Made by a program: the position numbers and the translations under genes. Below are positions 28,220 through 38,010 of a stretch of 64,000 nucleotides of DNA, piece after piece. How positions within the stretch are numbered: the first letter of the stretch is position 1; every line of letters begins with the position of its first letter. The notes under the pieces are model-generated. The model was not told the DNA's origin, made no database searches, and saw nothing but the letters and a program-made list of their open reading frames with translations. This DNA comes from Cellulomonas sp. NS3. GTDB lineage: Bacteria; Actinomycetota; Actinomycetes; Actinomycetales; Cellulomonadaceae. The DNA is taken from the NCBI RefSeq assembly GCF_024757985.1, contig NZ_CP103289.1, forward strand, positions 1,116,001 through 1,180,000. Reading direction: 5' to 3'.

Positions 28220-28245
28220 GGCCGCCGCACGCCCTGACGGCGGCC
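28220..28245. terminator. Hairpin after the lipoprotein gene
   Basis: Arms GGCCGCCG and CGGCGGCC pair perfectly across a 10-base loop in the gap between convergent genes. Confidence 0.5.
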
Positions 28246-28327
28246 GCCGCTCACCGGTCGTGCGCCGCGCGGGTCGCGTGCCGCAACGGTGCACGCGCCG
28301 CCCCGGTCGTGCGCCGCGCCGGGCCCC

Positions 28328-29284
28328 TCAGAGCTTGCGGAGCCGGACGCGCTGGACCGCGTGGTCCGGCCCCTTGGTGAGCACGAGCGTCGCGCGGCTG
28401 CGGGTCGGCACGATGTTCCGCTCGAGATTCGGGGCGTTGATCGCGTCCCAGATCGCCTCGGCGCGCGTCACGGCCTCGTCGTCCGAGAGCGACGCGTACC
28501 GGTGGAAGTACGACTCGGGACGGGCGAACGCGGTCGCCCGCAGCGACAGGAACCGGTCGACGTACCACTGGCGGACGTCCGCGGTGCGGGCGTCGACGTA
28601 GATCGAGAAGTCGAAGAAGTCGCTCACGGCGAGGTTGGACACGCCCCCGTCGAGCGACGGGCGGGCCGGCTGCAGCACGTTGAGACCCTCGACGATGAGC
28701 ACGTCCGGGCGCCGCACCACGACCTCGGCGCCCGGCACGATGTCGTACGTCAGGTGGTCGTACACGGGTGCGCGGACCTCGGCGCGGCCGGCCTTGACCT
28801 TGGTCAGGAACCGCACGAGCGCGCGCCGGTCGTAGGACTCCGGGAAGCCCTTGCGGTCCATGAGCCCGCGGCGCTCGAGCTCGGCGTTCGGGTAGAGGAA
28901 CCCGTCGGTGGTGAGGAGCTCGACGCGCGGGGTCGCGGGCCAGCGCGCCATGAGCTCGCGCAGCAGCCGCGCGGTCGTCGACTTGCCGACCGCCACCGAC
29001 CCCGCGACGCCGATGACGTACGGCGTGCTGCCGGTGTCCTCGCGCAGGAACGTGCTCGACGCCTCGTGCAGGCCGCGCGTCGCGCCGACGTACAGGTCGA
29101 GCAGCCGCGAGAGGGGCCGGTAGACCGCGTCCACCTCGGCGAGGTCGATCGGGTCGCCGAGCCCGCGCAGCCGCGTGACGTCGGCGTCGGTGAGCGGCAG
29201 CGGGGTGGACTCGCTCAGCCGTGCCCACGCGGACCGGTCGAGGTCGACGTACGGGGACGACGGCGCGAGGGCGGAGGGGGCCAC
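28328..29284 (-). CDS. coaA: Pantothenate kinase, type I
   Basis: CoaA (318 aa) phosphorylates pantothenate in the first step of CoA synthesis. The P-loop [12 protein letters not shown] (about residues 92-103), [20 protein letters not shown] and RKGFPESYD are type I hallmarks. GTG start. CAGAAT lies 8 bases before it on the minus strand, so it may be leaderless. It is divergent from glmS. Confidence 0.96.
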   Translation of the reverse strand: MAPSALAPSSPYVDLDRSAWARLSESTPLPLTDADVTRLRGLGDPIDLAEVDAVYRPLSRLLDLYVGATRGLHEASSTFLREDTGSTPYVIGVAGSVAVGKSTTARLLRELMARWPATPRVELLTTDGFLYPNAELERRGLMDRKGFPESYDRRALVRFLTKVKAGRAEVRAPVYDHLTYDIVPGAEVVVRRPDVLIVEGLNVLQPARPSLDGGVSNLAVSDFFDFSIYVDARTADVRQWYVDRFLSLRATAFARPESYFHRYASLSDDEAVTRAEAIWDAINAPNLERNIVPTRSRATLVLTKGPDHAVQRVRLRKL

Positions 29285-29292
29285 GAGGAGCC

Positions 29293-29298
29293 ATTCTG
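29293..29298 (-). promoter_or_regulatory. Possible leaderless -10 element of coaA
   Basis: CAGAAT on the minus strand, 8 bases before the GTG ending at 29284. Confidence 0.4.
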
Positions 29299-29386
29299 CC
29301 GGACGGGGCCGTGCCGCCCGGCGCGTCCGACCGGGCCGCGCGCCCGCACGTGCCGGAGATCACCATGAGTCCCACCTGCGCGCCCG

Positions 29387-29392
29387 TAGACT
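29387..29392 (+). promoter_or_regulatory. Leaderless -10 element of glmS
   Basis: TAGACT, then 7 bases, then ATG at 29400. Confidence 0.6.
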
Positions 29393-29399
29393 CGCCCCC

Positions 29400-31256
29400 A
29401 TGTGCGGAATCGTGGGATACGTCGGCAGCCAGGATCCGAGCGGCCGTCCGCTCGACGTCGTGCTCGAGGGGCTGCGACGCCTCGAGTACCGGGGCTACGA
29501 CTCAGCAGGTGTGGCGCTCACGTGCGGGGACGGGACCCTGACGAGCGCGAAGAAGGCGGGCAAGCTCGCGAACCTCGTCGAGGTCCTCGACGCAGAGCCC
29601 CTGTGCGAGTCGACCGCCGCGATCGGTCACACCCGCTGGGCCACGCACGGTGCGCCGAACGACGTCAACGCGCACCCGCACGTCGTCGGCAAGCTCGCGC
29701 TCATCCACAACGGCATCGTCGAGAACTACGTCGCGCTCAAGGCCGAGCTGCTCGCCGCCGGGGTGGAGTTCCAGTCGGAGACCGACACCGAGGTCGTCGC
29801 GCACCTCGTCGCGCGCCAGTACGAGCAGACGCCCGACCTCACCACGGCGCTGACGACGGTCGTCCGCCGCCTGCACGGCACGTTCACCCTCCTCGCGGTG
29901 CACGCCGACCTGCCCGACGTGGTCGTCGGCGCACGGCACGACTCCCCGCTCGTGGTGGGTCTCGGCGAGGGCGAGAACTTCCTCGGGTCCGACGTGGCGG
30001 CGTTCATCGCGCACACGAAGGAGGCGCTCGAGCTCGGTCAGGACCAGGTCGTGACGATCACGTCGACCTCCGTCGAGGTCACCGACTTCGAGGGCCGCCC
30101 CGCGCAGGGCCGCCGCTACACCGTCGACTGGGACGCTGCCGCCGCCGAGAAGGGCGGCTTCGCCTCGTTCATGGACAAGGAGATCCACGACCAGCCGCAG
30201 GCCGTCGCGGACACGCTCCTCGGCCGGACCGACCTCCAGGGCCGGCTCGTGCTCGACGACCTGCGCATCGACGAGTCGGTGCTGCGGTCGGTGGACAAGA
30301 TCATCGTGATCGCGTGCGGCACCGCCGCGTACGCCGGGCACGTCGCCAAGTACGCGATCGAGCACTGGTGCCGCATCCCGGTCGAAGTCGAGCTCGCGCA
30401 CGAGTTCCGGTACCGCGACCCGGTCGTCAACGAGAAGACCCTCGTCGTGGCGATCTCGCAGTCGGGCGAGACGATGGACACCCTCATGGCGGTCCGGCAC
30501 GCGCGCGAGCAGGGCGCCAAGGTCGTCGCGATCGTGAACACGCACGGCTCGACGATCCCGCGCGAGTCCGACGCGGTGCTCTACACGCACGCGGGGCCGG
30601 AGATCGCGGTCGCGTCGACCAAGGCCTTCCTGTCGCAGATTACGGCGGCATACCTGCTCGGGCTGTACCTCGCGCAGCTGCGCGGCAACAAGTTCCCCGA
30701 CGAGATCGCGGAGATCTTCGAGGACCTGCGCCAGATGCCCGACAAGATCCAGCAGGTGCTCGACCGTGCCGGCCGGGTCCGCGAGATCGCCCGCTGGATG
30801 GCGGACACGTCGTCGGTGCTGTTCCTCGGCCGGCACGTCGGGTTCCCCGTCGCGCTCGAGGGTGCGCTCAAGCTCAAGGAGCTCGCGTACATCCACGCGG
30901 AGGGCTTCGCGGCCGGCGAGCTCAAGCACGGTCCGATCGCGCTCATCGAGCCGGGGCAGCCGGTCTTCGTGATCGTGCCGTCGCCGCGCGGGCGGGACTC
31001 GCTGCACTCGAAGGTCGTCTCGAACATCCAGGAGATCCGCGCGCGCGGCGCCCGCACGCTCGTTGTCGCCGAGGACGGCGACGAGGACGTGCGGCCGTTC
31101 GCCGACGAGGTGTTCTACGTGCCGCAGTCGCCCGTGCTGCTCGCGCCGCTGCTCGCGGTGGTGCCGCTGCAGATCTTCGCGTGCGAGCTCGCGACCGCGC
31201 GCGGGCTGGACGTCGACCAGCCGCGCAACCTCGCGAAGTCGGTCACGGTCGAGTGA
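29400..31256 (+). CDS. glmS: Glucosamine-6-phosphate synthase (isomerising)
   Basis: GlmS (618 aa) makes glucosamine-6-P from fructose-6-P and glutamine. MCGIVGYVG places the N-terminal nucleophile Cys at residue 2; the glutaminase domain has [18 protein letters not shown]. Two SIS domains follow ([20 protein letters not shown], then [18 protein letters not shown]), and the C-terminus LAKSVTVE is universal. Although the open frame extends upstream, only ATG 29400 exposes the Cys after Met removal. It feeds GlmM. Confidence 0.98.
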   Translation: MCGIVGYVGSQDPSGRPLDVVLEGLRRLEYRGYDSAGVALTCGDGTLTSAKKAGKLANLVEVLDAEPLCESTAAIGHTRWATHGAPNDVNAHPHVVGKLALIHNGIVENYVALKAELLAAGVEFQSETDTEVVAHLVARQYEQTPDLTTALTTVVRRLHGTFTLLAVHADLPDVVVGARHDSPLVVGLGEGENFLGSDVAAFIAHTKEALELGQDQVVTITSTSVEVTDFEGRPAQGRRYTVDWDAAAAEKGGFASFMDKEIHDQPQAVADTLLGRTDLQGRLVLDDLRIDESVLRSVDKIIVIACGTAAYAGHVAKYAIEHWCRIPVEVELAHEFRYRDPVVNEKTLVVAISQSGETMDTLMAVRHAREQGAKVVAIVNTHGSTIPRESDAVLYTHAGPEIAVASTKAFLSQITAAYLLGLYLAQLRGNKFPDEIAEIFEDLRQMPDKIQQVLDRAGRVREIARWMADTSSVLFLGRHVGFPVALEGALKLKELAYIHAEGFAAGELKHGPIALIEPGQPVFVIVPSPRGRDSLHSKVVSNIQEIRARGARTLVVAEDGDEDVRPFADEVFYVPQSPVLLAPLLAVVPLQIFACELATARGLDVDQPRNLAKSVTVE

Positions 31257-31350
31257 GCGCGGGCCGCGGGCGGGGGCCGGCGGTCGCTGCCGCCCCGCTC
31301 GCGAGCCCCGCGTGGCGGGACCGGCCGGCTCGCCCTGCGCGGGCCGCCCG

Positions 31351-31710
31351 GTGATCGTCGGCGTCGGGATCGACGTGGTCGACGTCACACGGTTCGTGGC
31401 GACGCTCGAGCGTGCCCCCGGCCTGCTCGAGCGGCTGTTCACGCCCGACGAGCGGCACCTGCCGCCCGCGTCGCTCGCCGCCCGGTTCGCCGCCAAGGAG
31501 GCGATCGCCAAGTCGCTCGGGGCTCCCGCGGGGATGAGCTGGCAGGACGCCACGGTCCGGCGCGTCCCTGGTCAGCAACCCGTCGTCGAGGTGGTCGGGA
31601 CGGTCGCGGCACGCGCCGACGAGCTCGGGGTCGCGCGGTTCCACCTGTCGATCTCGCACGACGCGGGCATCGCGTCGGCGGTCGTGGTCGCGGAGCGCGA
31701 CCCGGTCTGA
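31351..31710 (+). CDS. acpS: Holo-[acyl-carrier-protein] synthase
   Basis: AcpS (119 aa) transfers 4'-phosphopantetheine from CoA to ACP. The N-terminal metal motif [14 protein letters not shown] and the second motif [12 protein letters not shown] are intact. It starts at GTG 31351, 94 bases after glmS. The glmS-acpS-nnr-alr order is common in actinobacteria. Confidence 0.95.
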   Translation: MIVGVGIDVVDVTRFVATLERAPGLLERLFTPDERHLPPASLAARFAAKEAIAKSLGAPAGMSWQDATVRRVPGQQPVVEVVGTVAARADELGVARFHLSISHDAGIASAVVVAERDPV

Positions 31711-31740
31711 CCTCCGGGCGCGACGGGCCGACGTGCGAGG

Positions 31741-31758
31741 CCCGGCGCTGACGCCGGG
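31741..31758 (+). terminator. Short hairpin after acpS
   Basis: CCCGGCG-CTGA-CGCCGGG is a perfect 7-bp stem. A second stem, CGGGCCGC/GCGGCCCG (31799-31828), follows before the convergent oxidoreductase gene. Confidence 0.5.
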
Positions 31759-31856
31759 TGGCGGCCCACGCCGGTCCGGGCCCGGTCCCGGCACGACGCG
31801 GGCCGCCCTCCCGCAGGAGAGCGGCCCGGCCGGGCGGTGCGGGTCGGCGACGCCGG

Positions 31857-32843
31857 TCAGCGCAGCGCGGGGACGACCTCGCGCTCGAACAGCTCGATGC
31901 CCGAGCGGTCGTAGGCGGCCTCGGCGAAGTACGTGATGGCGTAGGTCATCCCGAGACCCTCGAGCTCGCGGAGCTTGTCGACGATCTGCTCGGGCGTCCC
32001 GACGAGCGGGCCGTGCCGCAGCTGCTGGGCGAGCTCCGGAGCCTTGTTCGGGACCGTGAGCGCGTAGTGCTCCTCGGCCCACGCGATGCGGTCGTCCACC
32101 TCGGCCTCGGTCGCGCCGATCACGACGTTGTAGTTGGCCGAGCGCGTGATCTCCTCGAACGGCCGCCCGAGGGCGTCGCAGTGCCCGCGCAGGACCTCGG
32201 ACTTGTGTGCGAACGTCTCGGGCGTCCCGTCGAAGTTCGTGTACTGCGCGTGCTCGGCGGCGATGCGCAGCGTCTTCTGCTCGCCGCCGCCCGCGATCCA
32301 CAGCGGCGGGCCGTCGGTCTGCAGCGGCAGCGGCGAGAGCTGCGCGCCGTCGACCTGGTAGTGCGTCCCGTCGAGCGTGGCCGTGCCGTTCGTCCAGAGC
32401 TGCTTGAAGATCTGCACGCCCTCGTCGAGCATCGCGAGCCGCTCCCCGGCGCGCGGGAACCCGTAGCCGTACGCGCGCCACTCGTGCTCGTACCAGCCGG
32501 CGCCGATGCCCATCTCGACGCGGCCGCCGCTGATGACGTCGGCGGTCGCGGCGACCTTCGCGAGGTACGCGGGGTTGCGGTAGGCCATGCACGTGCACAT
32601 CTGGCCGAGGCGGACCCGGCGGGTGCTCGCCGCGTAGGCGTTGATGAGGCTCCACGCCTCGTGCGTGGCCTCCCCGTTGGGCTCGGGGACGGCGTGGAAG
32701 TGGTCGTAGACCCAGATGGACTCCCAGACGTCGCCGGTGTCGGCGTGCTGGGCGAGCCCGTTCATGACGTTCCAGTGGTCGGCCGTGGCGATCCCGGTGA
32801 GGTCCTGCCGCCAGCCCTGGGGGATGAAGAGTCCGAAGCGCAT
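31857..32843 (-). CDS. LLM-class F420-dependent oxidoreductase
   Basis: A 328-aa luciferase-like (TIM-barrel) flavin/F420 oxidoreductase. MRFGLFIPQGW, WESIWVYDHFHAVP, ISGGRVEMGIGAGWYEHEW and PPLWIAGGGEQKTLRI are typical of the LLM class that uses coenzyme F420 in actinobacteria. The substrate is unknown. The frame extends far upstream, but ATG 32843 is the family start and TAGGTT lies 8 bases before it. Confidence 0.88.
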   Translation of the reverse strand: MRFGLFIPQGWRQDLTGIATADHWNVMNGLAQHADTGDVWESIWVYDHFHAVPEPNGEATHEAWSLINAYAASTRRVRLGQMCTCMAYRNPAYLAKVAATADVISGGRVEMGIGAGWYEHEWRAYGYGFPRAGERLAMLDEGVQIFKQLWTNGTATLDGTHYQVDGAQLSPLPLQTDGPPLWIAGGGEQKTLRIAAEHAQYTNFDGTPETFAHKSEVLRGHCDALGRPFEEITRSANYNVVIGATEAEVDDRIAWAEEHYALTVPNKAPELAQQLRHGPLVGTPEQIVDKLRELEGLGMTYAITYFAEAAYDRSGIELFEREVVPALR

Positions 32844-32851
32844 GAGACCAG

Positions 32852-32857
32852 AACCTA
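32852..32857 (-). promoter_or_regulatory. Leaderless -10 element of the LLM oxidoreductase gene
   Basis: TAGGTT on the minus strand, 8 bases before the ATG ending at 32843. Confidence 0.5.
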
Positions 32858-33034
32858 CCGCCGGGCCCGGCGCGCGCCCGTCGGGCGCCCGTGGTGTCCG
32901 CCCCTCGAGAACCCGGTCTGCCGCACCCGCGACCGTGCACCCGCCGCCGTGCACGCGCGACGCGTCCCGCGGTGCGGGGAGCAGCGGCGACCGTCCCGTC
33001 GCGGCCCGCCGCGCGGGGGCGCCCTCGACTCCGC

Positions 33035-33040
33035 CAAGAT
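33035..33040 (+). promoter_or_regulatory. Leaderless -10 element of nnr
   Basis: CAAGAT, then GGGCCC, then GTG at 33047. Confidence 0.5.
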
Positions 33041-33046
33041 GGGCCC

Positions 33047-34645
33047 GTGATCGTCGCCTACACCGCCGCCGACGTCCGCGCCGCCGAGGAGCCGCTGCTC
33101 GCCGCGGGCGTGCCGCTGATGGACCGGGCGGCGTTCGCGCTCGCCGGGGTGGCCGTCCGAGAGCTGCGGGCGCGGCGCGGGCGCGTCGCGGGGGGCCGGG
33201 TCGTGGTGCTCGCCGGCGGGGGGAACAACGGCGGCGACGCCCTGCACGCCGGCGCGCTGCTCGCACGGCGCGGGGTCGGCGTGCTCGCGGTCGCGACGTC
33301 CGAGCGGCTGCACGAGGGCGGTCTCGCGGCGCTCCGGTCGGCCGGCGGCAGCGTCGTGAGCGTCGCCGACGGGGGGCCCGGGCCGCGGGTGTGGCCGGGC
33401 GACGCGATCGCGGAGGCGTTCACGGCGGACGTCGTGCTCGACGGCGTGCTCGGCATCGGCGCCCGGGGCGGGCGGAGCGCGGTGCGCGGACCCGGCGCCG
33501 AGGTGCTCGCGCTGCTCGGCGAGCTCGTCACGGACGGGCGGGCGGGCGGGCGCGGCGAGGGTCCGTGCGTCGTGGCCGTCGACGTGCCGAGCGGTGTCGG
33601 GGTGGACGACGGCGACGTGCCCCGCCCGGGGTCGTCCAACGGGTCCGGGCACGCCCCCGCCGGGGAGCCGGTCGCGGTGCTGCCCGCCGACGTCACCGTG
33701 ACCTTCGGGGCCCCGAAGCCCGCGCTGCTCGTCCCCCCGGCGTGCGCGGCCGCGGGCCGGGTGGAGGCGGTGGACATCGGCCTCGACCTCGGCGGCGCGC
33801 GGCCCGCCGTCGCGCGCCTCGAGCCCCGTGACGCGGCGGCGCTGTGGCCCGCGCCCGGCCGTGCAGCGCACAAGTACACGCGCGGCGTCGTCGGCGTCGT
33901 CGCCGGGACCCCCGCGTACCCGGGTGCCGCCGTGCTCACCGTGTCCGCCGCGGTGCACGCCGGGGTGGGCATGGTCCGCTACCTCGGGTCGCCCGGGGTC
34001 ACCGCGGCCGTCGTCTCGCACCGGCCCGAGGTCGTCGCCGGGGACGGACGCGTCCAGGCGTGGGTGCTGGGCCCCGGCGTCGACCCGACCGACTCGGCGC
34101 AGGCCGAGCGGGTGCACGGCGCGCTCGCGGGCGTGCTCGCCCAGGAGCTGCCGGCCGTCGTCGACGCGGGCGCCCTGACCCTGCTGCCCGAGCGCCTCGC
34201 CCCGTGGGTCGTGCTGACCCCGCACGCCGGGGAGCTCGCGACGCTGCTGAGCGCGCGCGGCGAGGACGTCGACCGCGCGCAGGTCGAGGCGGAGCCGCTG
34301 CGCTGGGCGCGCCGTGCCCGGGAGCTCACGCGGGCGACCGTCCTGCTCAAGGGCGCCACGACGCTCGTCGTCGGTCCGGACGACGCCGTGTACGCGCAGG
34401 CCGACGGCCCTTCGTGGCTCGCGACCGCCGGTGCGGGCGACGTCCTCGCCGGCGTGCTCGGCGCGCTGCTCGCCGGCCGGGCGCAGGACCTCGCGGGCGA
34501 GCCGTCGCTGGTCGCGGCGCTCGCGGCGTGCGCGGCGCTCGTGCACGGCCGCGCGGCGCACGTCGCGAACCCGGGGGGCCCGGTCGCGGCGCTCGCGGTC
34601 GCCGAGGCGCTGCCCCGGACCGTCGCCGAGCTGCTCGCGTCGTGA
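33047..34645 (+). CDS. nnr: Bifunctional NAD(P)H-hydrate epimerase / ADP-dependent dehydratase
   Basis: Nnr (532 aa) repairs damaged NADHX/NADPHX. The N-terminal YjeF_N epimerase half has the phosphate-binding loop GGGNNGGDALHAG (about residues 58-70). The C-terminal ribokinase-like dehydratase half (from about 260) has LTPHAGELATLL and the loop AGAGDVLAGVLGALLAGRAQ. A Gly/Arg-rich insertion (GRAGGRGEGP) interrupts the N-domain. It is a close neighbour of alr, the usual arrangement. Confidence 0.94.
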   Translation: MIVAYTAADVRAAEEPLLAAGVPLMDRAAFALAGVAVRELRARRGRVAGGRVVVLAGGGNNGGDALHAGALLARRGVGVLAVATSERLHEGGLAALRSAGGSVVSVADGGPGPRVWPGDAIAEAFTADVVLDGVLGIGARGGRSAVRGPGAEVLALLGELVTDGRAGGRGEGPCVVAVDVPSGVGVDDGDVPRPGSSNGSGHAPAGEPVAVLPADVTVTFGAPKPALLVPPACAAAGRVEAVDIGLDLGGARPAVARLEPRDAAALWPAPGRAAHKYTRGVVGVVAGTPAYPGAAVLTVSAAVHAGVGMVRYLGSPGVTAAVVSHRPEVVAGDGRVQAWVLGPGVDPTDSAQAERVHGALAGVLAQELPAVVDAGALTLLPERLAPWVVLTPHAGELATLLSARGEDVDRAQVEAEPLRWARRARELTRATVLLKGATTLVVGPDDAVYAQADGPSWLATAGAGDVLAGVLGALLAGRAQDLAGEPSLVAALAACAALVHGRAAHVANPGGPVAALAVAEALPRTVAELLAS

Positions 34646-35256
34646 TCCTCACCGACGCGCTCGCGGACCGGGTGCGGGCGCTGCTCGGGCGTGGCGGGCG
34701 ACAGCTGCTCGGGATCGCGGGCGCACCCGGCGCGGGCAAGTCGACGCTGTCCGCGGAGCTCGCCGCGACGTTCGGCGCGCAGTGCGTCGTCGTCCCGATG
34801 GACGGGTTCCACCTCGCGCAGACCGAGCTCGAGCGGCTCGGGTGCGCGGACCGCAAGGGCGCCCCGGACACGTTCGACGCGGCCGGTTACGTCGCGCTGC
34901 TGCGCCGGCTGCGCGACGTGCGCGACGACGTCGTGTACGCCCCCGAGTACCGGCGCGACCTGCGCAACGGCGTCGCGGGGGCCATCGCCGTCCCGGCGAC
35001 CACGCCGCTGGTCGTCACGGAGGGCAACTACCTGCTGCTCGACGACGCGGGGTTCGGGCCGGTGCGCGCGCTGCTCGACGAGGCGTGGTTCGTGGAGCCC
35101 GACGACGACGTGCGCCTGAGCCGGCTCGTCGCGCGGCACGAGCGGTTCGGCAAAGACCCCGACGCGGCGCGCGCGTGGGCGCACGGGCCCGACGAGCGCA
35201 ACGCCCGGCTCGTCGCCGGGACGCGGGGGCGCGCGGACGTGGTCGTCCGGGCCTGA
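34642..35256 (+). CDS. P-loop nucleoside/nucleotide kinase family protein
   Basis: A 204-aa kinase related to uridine kinase, phosphoribulokinase and CoaA. GIAGAPGAGKSTLSAEL is the Walker A, VVPMDGFHLAQTELERLG the DGFH substrate segment, DTFDAAGYVALLRRLRD and EGNYLLL follow, and RFGKDPDAARAWAHGPDERN is the LID-like part. The true substrate (nucleoside, sugar or fructose) is not decidable. The GTG start overlaps the nnr stop by four bases, so it is co-translated with nnr. Confidence 0.82.
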   Translation: MILTDALADRVRALLGRGGRQLLGIAGAPGAGKSTLSAELAATFGAQCVVVPMDGFHLAQTELERLGCADRKGAPDTFDAAGYVALLRRLRDVRDDVVYAPEYRRDLRNGVAGAIAVPATTPLVVTEGNYLLLDDAGFGPVRALLDEAWFVEPDDDVRLSRLVARHERFGKDPDAARAWAHGPDERNARLVAGTRGRADVVVRA

Positions 35257-35317
35257 CGGGCCACCCCGGACGCGCCGGGCCCGCGCCGGGTGACCGCGTG
35301 CGGTCGTCGACCGGTGG

Positions 35318-35323
35318 GAGACT
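35318..35323 (+). promoter_or_regulatory. Leaderless -10 element of alr
   Basis: GAGACT, then GGGCGG, then GTG at 35330. Confidence 0.5.
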
Positions 35324-35329
35324 GGGCGG

Positions 35330-36631
35330 GTGAGCGACTACCCCGCCCGTGCCGTCGTCGACCTCGCCGCGATCCGCGGGAACGTCCGCGCGCTCGCGCA
35401 GCACGCGCCCGGTGCGCAGGTCATGGCCGTGGTCAAGGCCGACGCGTACGGTCACGGCCTGGTCCCGAGCGCACGCGCGGCGCTCGCCGGGGGAGCGACG
35501 TGGCTCGGCGCCGCGCAGGCCGCCGAGGCGCTCGAGCTGCGGGCCGCGGGCGTCGGCGGTCGCCTCCTGACGTGGCTGCACGCCCCCGGCGCCCCGTTCG
35601 CCGCGCTGCTCGAGGCGGACGTCGACGTCTCGGTCGCCGGCGCGTGGGCCCTCGACGCGGTCGTCGACGCGGCACGACGCACGGGCCGCACCGCGCGCGT
35701 GCACCTCAAGGTCGACACCGGGCTGGGCCGCAACGGCCTGACCCCCGCCGACCTGCCGGACGTCCTGGACGCCGCCCTCCGCGCGCAGGCCGAGGGCGCG
35801 GTCGAGGTCGTCGGCATCTGGTCGCACCTGGCGTTCGCCGACGAGCCGACGCACCCCACGGTGCTCGCCCAGGCGGAGGTGTTCGCCGACGCGGTGCGCC
35901 TCGCGGAGTCCCGTGGCGCCCACCTCGAGGTCCGCCACCTCGCGAACTCCGCGGCGACGCTCACGAGCCCCGCGGTGCACTACGACCTGGTACGCCCCGG
36001 CATCGCGGTGTACGGGCTCTCGCCCGTGCCGCAGCTCGGCGGCCCCGCGGACTACGGGCTCGTGCCGGCGATGACGTTCGAGGCCGCGCTCGCGACCGTG
36101 AAGACCGTGGGCGCCGGCCAGGGCGTCTCGTACGCGCACGCCTACACGACGTCGACGCGCACGGTGCTCGGCGTCGTCCCGGTCGGGTACGCGGACGGCG
36201 TCCCGCGCCACGCGTCGGGCGGCCCCGGGCACCCCGGCGCGCCGGTCCTCGTGCGCGGCCGGCGCGTGCCGATCGCGGGCCGGGTGTGCATGGACCAGGT
36301 CGTGCTCGACCTCGGGCCGGGCGCCGGCGAGCAGCCGGGCGACCCCGTCGTGCTGTTCGGCACCGGCGCGGACGGCGGCCCGACCGCCGAGGACTGGGCG
36401 CGCTCCGCGGGGACCATCAGCTACGAGATCGTCACGCGCCTCGGTGCGCGCGTGCCCCGCGTGCACGTCGACAGCGAGCAGGCGGGCGACGGCGCTGCGG
36501 ACGGCGCCACGCCCGCCGCCGCCTCCGGCGCACCGGGCGGGCGGACGACGCCCGGGGCCGGGGACGCGCCACCGCCACCCCCGGTGACCGGCGCTGCGGT
36601 GACGGCCGAGCCCGCGCGGGCCGGCCGGTGA
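35330..36631 (+). CDS. alr: Alanine racemase
   Basis: Alr (433 aa) makes D-alanine for peptidoglycan with PLP. VMAVVKADAYGHG carries the PLP lysine (Lys36) and GVSYAHAYTTSTRTVLG the catalytic Tyr of the second domain. The catalytic core ends at about residue 380; the last 50 residues are a Pro/Ala/Gly-rich tail not needed for the fold. The stop overlaps tsaE by four bases. Confidence 0.96.
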   Translation: MSDYPARAVVDLAAIRGNVRALAQHAPGAQVMAVVKADAYGHGLVPSARAALAGGATWLGAAQAAEALELRAAGVGGRLLTWLHAPGAPFAALLEADVDVSVAGAWALDAVVDAARRTGRTARVHLKVDTGLGRNGLTPADLPDVLDAALRAQAEGAVEVVGIWSHLAFADEPTHPTVLAQAEVFADAVRLAESRGAHLEVRHLANSAATLTSPAVHYDLVRPGIAVYGLSPVPQLGGPADYGLVPAMTFEAALATVKTVGAGQGVSYAHAYTTSTRTVLGVVPVGYADGVPRHASGGPGHPGAPVLVRGRRVPIAGRVCMDQVVLDLGPGAGEQPGDPVVLFGTGADGGPTAEDWARSAGTISYEIVTRLGARVPRVHVDSEQAGDGAADGATPAAASGAPGGRTTPGAGDAPPPPPVTGAAVTAEPARAGR

Positions 36632-37191
36632 GCGGGGCGGGCGAGCAGCGCGTCGTCGTCGAGCTGCCCGACGCCGACGCGACGCGCGCGTACGGCCGGG
36701 CGCTCGCGGGGGTGCTGCGGGCGGGCGACCTGGTGATCCTCACGGGCGACCTCGGCGCCGGGAAGACGACGCTCACGCAGGGCATCGGCGCGGGGCTCGG
36801 CGTGCGGGGGCAGGTCGCGTCGCCGACGTTCATCATCGCGCGCGTGCACCCGCCGCTGCCCCGTGCGGGTGCGGACGAGGCCGACGGCGGGCGGACGGGG
36901 ACGGTGACGACGACGGGCACCGCGCTCGTGCACGTCGACGCGTACCGGCTCGGCTCGCTCGACGAGGTCGACGCGCTCGACCTCGACGCGAGCCTCGACG
37001 AGTCCGTGACCGTGGTCGAGTGGGGCGAGGGGCTCGTCGAGGCGCTCGCGCAGGACCGGCTCGAGATCGCGCTGCGCCGGCCGCGCGGCGACGCGGCGAC
37101 CGGCTCGGACGACGACCCCTCCGCGGGCGTGCGCACCGTCACGGTGACGGCCGTGGGGGAGCGCTGGGCAGGCGTCGCGCTGCCGGGGTGA
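36628..37191 (+). CDS. tsaE: t6A biosynthesis ATPase TsaE
   Basis: TsaE (187 aa) is the ATPase that works with TsaB-TsaD to make t6A at position 37 of ANN-decoding tRNAs. Walker A TGDLGAGKTTLTQGIG, SPTFIIA and HVDAYRLGS with VEWGEGL are family signatures. Two low-complexity insertions (at about 75-95 and near 160) lengthen it. GTG start, overlapping alr (GTGA). Confidence 0.94.
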   Translation: MSGAGEQRVVVELPDADATRAYGRALAGVLRAGDLVILTGDLGAGKTTLTQGIGAGLGVRGQVASPTFIIARVHPPLPRAGADEADGGRTGTVTTTGTALVHVDAYRLGSLDEVDALDLDASLDESVTVVEWGEGLVEALAQDRLEIALRRPRGDAATGSDDDPSAGVRTVTVTAVGERWAGVALPG

Positions 37192-37275
37192 CGCCCGCAC
37201 CGCCCCGGTGACGTGCGCGGCCGTCGCGTCCCTGCGACCCGAGCGCCCGGCCCGCAGCCACCGGGCCGGGGATGG

Positions 37276-37281
37276 GATGCT
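37276..37281 (+). promoter_or_regulatory. Leaderless -10 element of tsaB
   Basis: GATGCT, then GGACCC, then GTG at 37288. Confidence 0.45.
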
Positions 37282-37287
37282 GGACCC

Positions 37288-38010
37288 GTGCCCGTCCTCG
37301 CCCTCGACACGTCCAGCTCCGTCGCCGTCGCGCTGACCGACGCGGCCGGCCGCACGCTCGCCGCGCGGTCCGCCCCCGAGCAGCGCCACCACGCCGAGCT
37401 CCTCGCCCCGATGATCGACGCCGTCCTCACCGAGGCCGGCGTCGACCGCACCCGGGTCACCGCGGTCGTCGCGGGCACGGGTCCGGCGCCGTACACCGGC
37501 CTGCGGGTCGGGCTCGTCACGGCACGGACGCTCGCGCTCGCGCTCGGGATCCCGGTGCACGGGGTGAGCAGCCTCGACGCGCTCGCCGCCGAGGCCGCCG
37601 ACCGGCTCGGGCTCGCGGCCGGCGACGAGGTGCTCGTCGCGACCGACGCCCGGCGCCGCGAGGTGTACTGGGCGCGCTACCGGGTCACGGCGACCGGCCC
37701 GGCGGCTCCCGAGGGCCCCGGCGCGCTCGTCGAGCTCGTCGCCGGACCGTCCGTCGGCAGCGCCGCCTCGGTCGCCGCCGAGGGACGTGCGGACGGTGCG
37801 GTCGTCGTCGGACGCGGGGCCCAGCAGTACGCCGCCGAGCTCCCGCCCGCCGCCGACGGGCCTTCGGACCCCGACCCGGCGGTGCTCGCACGCCTGGCCC
37901 TCGCCCGGCTCGCCGCCGCACCCGCCGGGACGCTGCTGCCGTCCGAGCCGCTCTACCTGCGCCGGCCCGACGCCGTCCCGCCGGCCGAGCGCAAGCGCGC
38001 GCTGGCATGA
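37288..38010 (+). CDS. tsaB: t6A biosynthesis scaffold TsaB
   Basis: TsaB (240 aa) is the inactive ASKHA partner of TsaD. VLALDTSSSVAVALTD, HHAELLAPMIDAVL and GTGPAPYTGLRVGLVTA identify it. The start at GTG 37288 gives the family N-terminus; the frame is open further upstream. The stop overlaps the rimI-fusion gene by four bases (ATGA). Confidence 0.94.
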   Translation: MPVLALDTSSSVAVALTDAAGRTLAARSAPEQRHHAELLAPMIDAVLTEAGVDRTRVTAVVAGTGPAPYTGLRVGLVTARTLALALGIPVHGVSSLDALAAEAADRLGLAAGDEVLVATDARRREVYWARYRVTATGPAAPEGPGALVELVAGPSVGSAASVAAEGRADGAVVVGRGAQQYAAELPPAADGPSDPDPAVLARLALARLAAAPAGTLLPSEPLYLRRPDAVPPAERKRALA

